A stretch of DNA of 8,342 bases, taken from the NCBI GenBank assembly GCA_030667645.1, contig DAOUVM010000089.1, positions 1-8,342 on the forward strand, written 5' to 3'. The position numbers were made by a program, and so were the translations under genes. The notes below the pieces were generated by a model that was not told where the DNA came from, did not search any database, and saw nothing but the letters and a program-made list of their open reading frames with translations. The stretch's first letter is position 1, and every line of letters starts with the position of its first letter. The stretch comes from Ardenticatenales bacterium. GTDB lineage: Bacteria > Chloroflexota > Anaerolineae > Promineifilales > UBA4811. Positions 6,995 to 8,342 of this stretch are shown one piece after another.

Positions 6995-7212
6995 TGCAGT
7001 TCGTGGTGTGATGGCAGGCGTGACCCAGGACGCCGCGGTTTGGGCTTGTGCGGCAGTTTGGTGCAGCTCATTGGCTCACCCTCAGTTTGTCCCCCGCTGG
7101 TGGCTATGGTCTGGTTCAAACCGCTTTGTACCTTGCTTTGCAGTCACTCGGTGCTGCGTGGCGGCCCGACATCGTGGGCGCGGCGATTTGCTCATTATCG
7201 ACATCGACGCCT

Positions 7213-7218
7213 ATTATA
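7213..7218 (-). promoter_or_regulatory. Candidate -10 box (TATAAT) for the glycosyltransferase-like gene
   Basis: A perfect TATAAT on the minus strand starts 21 bases after the lipoprotein stop. At spacings of 16-19 bases upstream no good -35 box is present (17 bases gives TAGCCG). If used, the leader would be about 255 nt. Confidence 0.33.
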
Positions 7219-7238
7219 CCTCGCACGACGCCGGCCGG

Positions 7239-8342
7239 CTACTGCCCGGCGAGGTCCAGGGGGAAGGTGTACGGGCTGCTGTATTGTCGATCCATGACCA
7301 CGCTGACATCGAGGGTGCTCATCTCGTACGCGACTGACCATTGGGTGCCGGCTACCGATACCTCGGACAGGAGATCCAGTGCCTGCGCTCGATCCAACCG
7401 GCCCTCAGTTTCCCGTAATTGCTGGTCGATCCTGTCGTACCGCCAGCAGCCTGATTCGGCCGGCTCGCTGACCGAGGAGCGCAGGAAATTGGTCGCCAAG
7501 TGCCAGGGGGTCTCGTTGGGGATGATCACCGTCTGGCTCCCATAGAACTCTATCAGGATCGAGCGGCCGGATGGATCGGCGATCAGGTAGTGGATGTCGG
7601 GCCCGCCGTCCATGTCGATGTTGTAGCTTTGCAGGATGGCCGCCGCCTCGTCCACCGTGCCCGCATGATCGAGCATCTCGCGGATCACACCCAATGACCC
7701 GATGGTCCGCTTGTTGGGGTCTGGCGGCGGTTGCCCGGGCGGAACGGCCGCCATGCCCACGGCGAGACCGCGCTCGTTCATCCCATCGATAGGCAGGAAA
7801 GGCGCCGCTAGCAGCGCGCCGCGCTCGGTGAGCGGAAGGTCGATCAGAGCGCGGGCCGTCTCCTCGTCGAAGCCCAGAAAGGCCGTGTTCACCATGGAAA
7901 CGGCAGCGTACCCGTCCGGTGGGTCGGTGAACAGGAGCACGGCCGGGCTGAACTCCCAATCAAAGTTGCGGCCGTAGACCATAGTGTCCGCATCGCCCAG
8001 CGCGGCGAATAGCGAGCAGGCCCAGGCGGGCAGTGTCGCAGCGGCGCTGACGTTGAGGGCATCTGCGGCCATCATCAATCCGCCGCCGCCAATCGTCGTC
8101 GCTTGTTCGTAGGGCCCGAAATAGTGCATGGAATAGAGAGGATATTCGTCCACCTTTTCCAGACTACCGAGGGTTGCGATCTGTTCAGGCGATAATCCAT
8201 TCGCGCCATCGGTTGGCGGCGGTGCGGAGGTCGGACCCGCGAGTGTCGCAGTCGGAGCACCTGCGGCCGGCGTGACCGCAGCAGTAGTGCAGCCAATTGC
8301 CAGCCACGGGATTGCGATTGCGGTGACCGTGTGTCGAAGAGC
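7239..8342 (-). CDS. Choloylglycine hydrolase / C45-type Ntn amidohydrolase, predicted lipoprotein (5' end outside window)
   Basis: The frame is open from the right edge to a TAG at 7239-7241, giving 367 residues; the start codon lies beyond the window. The first 18 visible residues end a signal peptide: a hydrophobic stretch running into LAIGC, a lipobox with the lipid-bearing cysteine at residue 18 (codon 8289-8291). A Thr/Ala/Pro-rich linker follows (about 19-45). A GTG at 8153 could be mistaken for the start, but it has coding sequence with a lipobox in front of it. The catalytic core begins at Cys109 (codon 8016-8018) in WACSLF. Arg125 and Asp128 of GRNFDW follow at +16 and +19, the same spacing as Cys2, Arg18 and Asp21 of bile salt hydrolases. 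GMNERGLAVG (Asn189) and LATNF (Asn285) match the other conserved asparagine regions. Enzymes of this superfamily cut non-peptide amide bonds (N-acyl amides, bile salts, penicillin-type acyls) or the acyl chain of ceramides. The substrate here is unknown. It should act outside the cytoplasmic membrane. Confidence 0.85.
   Translation of the reverse strand, partial: ALRHTVTAIAIPWLAIGCTTAAVTPAAGAPTATLAGPTSAPPPTDGANGLSPEQIATLGSLEKVDEYPLYSMHYFGPYEQATTIGGGGLMMAADALNVSAAATLPAWACSLFAALGDADTMVYGRNFDWEFSPAVLLFTDPPDGYAAVSMVNTAFLGFDEETARALIDLPLTERGALLAAPFLPIDGMNERGLAVGMAAVPPGQPPPDPNKRTIGSLGVIREMLDHAGTVDEAAAILQSYNIDMDGGPDIHYLIADPSGRSILIEFYGSQTVIIPNETPWHLATNFLRSSVSEPAESGCWRYDRIDQQLRETEGRLDRAQALDLLSEVSVAGTQWSVAYEMSTLDVSVVMDRQYSSPYTFPLDLAGQ

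Larger units (their letters stand above)
6950..7238. other. Intergenic region between the lipoprotein and glycosyltransferase-like genes
   Basis: This 289-base gap has no convincing gene. It contains a TATAAT box close behind the lipoprotein stop codon, a small dyad plus direct repeat near the glycosyltransferase start, and the AGGAG ribosome binding site. A GC hairpin overlaps the lipoprotein stop (CGCCGG at 7229-7234 with CCGGCG at 7246-7251), but it lacks a T-run, so I do not call it a terminator. Confidence 0.55.

Noticed and set aside
7105..7135. GGTTCAAACC string resembling a tRNA T-arm
   Set aside because: The arms are only 4 bp around 2 bases, and no acceptor stem, D-arm or anticodon arm can be placed around it.
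7405..7959. 184-codon minus-strand open frame inside the hydrolase gene
   Set aside because: It is an alternative frame of the hydrolase; only the hydrolase frame shows conserved catalytic motifs.

Overview
The window carries three protein genes, all on the minus strand, in the order (5' to 3' on that strand) amidase-type lipoprotein, membrane glycosyltransferase-like protein, multi-domain sensor. The lipoprotein is cut at its 5' end by the right edge of the window, and the sensor is cut at its 3' end by the left edge. The DNA is GC-rich. A long sensor built of stacked GAF and PAS domains, a polytopic GT-C-like enzyme with two C-terminal beta-type modules, and a secreted choloylglycine hydrolase/C45-type lipoprotein together suggest a member of the Chloroflexota (Anaerolineae/Caldilineae-like). 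This is a judgement from protein style; there is no rRNA or other marker to prove it.

Layout: bases 1-4220 are one uninterrupted minus-strand reading frame of 1406 codons. It encodes five GAF domains followed by four PAS domains, and the output domain lies outside the window. Bases 4221-4774 are a 554-base gap with a good sigma70-like promoter candidate facing the sensor and several inverted repeats, so the sensor may have a structured leader of about 410 nt. Bases 4775-6949 encode the membrane glycosyltransferase-like protein. Its start at 6949 is set by a clear AGGAG ribosome binding site. Bases 6950-7238 are a 289-base gap with a perfect TATAAT box. Bases 7239-8342 encode the Ntn-hydrolase lipoprotein, whose reading frame runs off the right edge and includes a lipobox.

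The three genes point the same way, but the gaps (289 and 554 bases) are long and each holds a promoter candidate. They look like separate transcription units rather than one operon, and I see no common pathway. The most notable points are the modular internal duplication of the sensor (units of exactly 168, 144 and 126 codons), the hairpin-rich leader in front of it, and the possible lipid anchoring of an enzyme whose family matures by cutting just before the catalytic cysteine. I found no mobile element, CRISPR array, tRNA or rRNA. I do not see strong evidence for a wholly new system.
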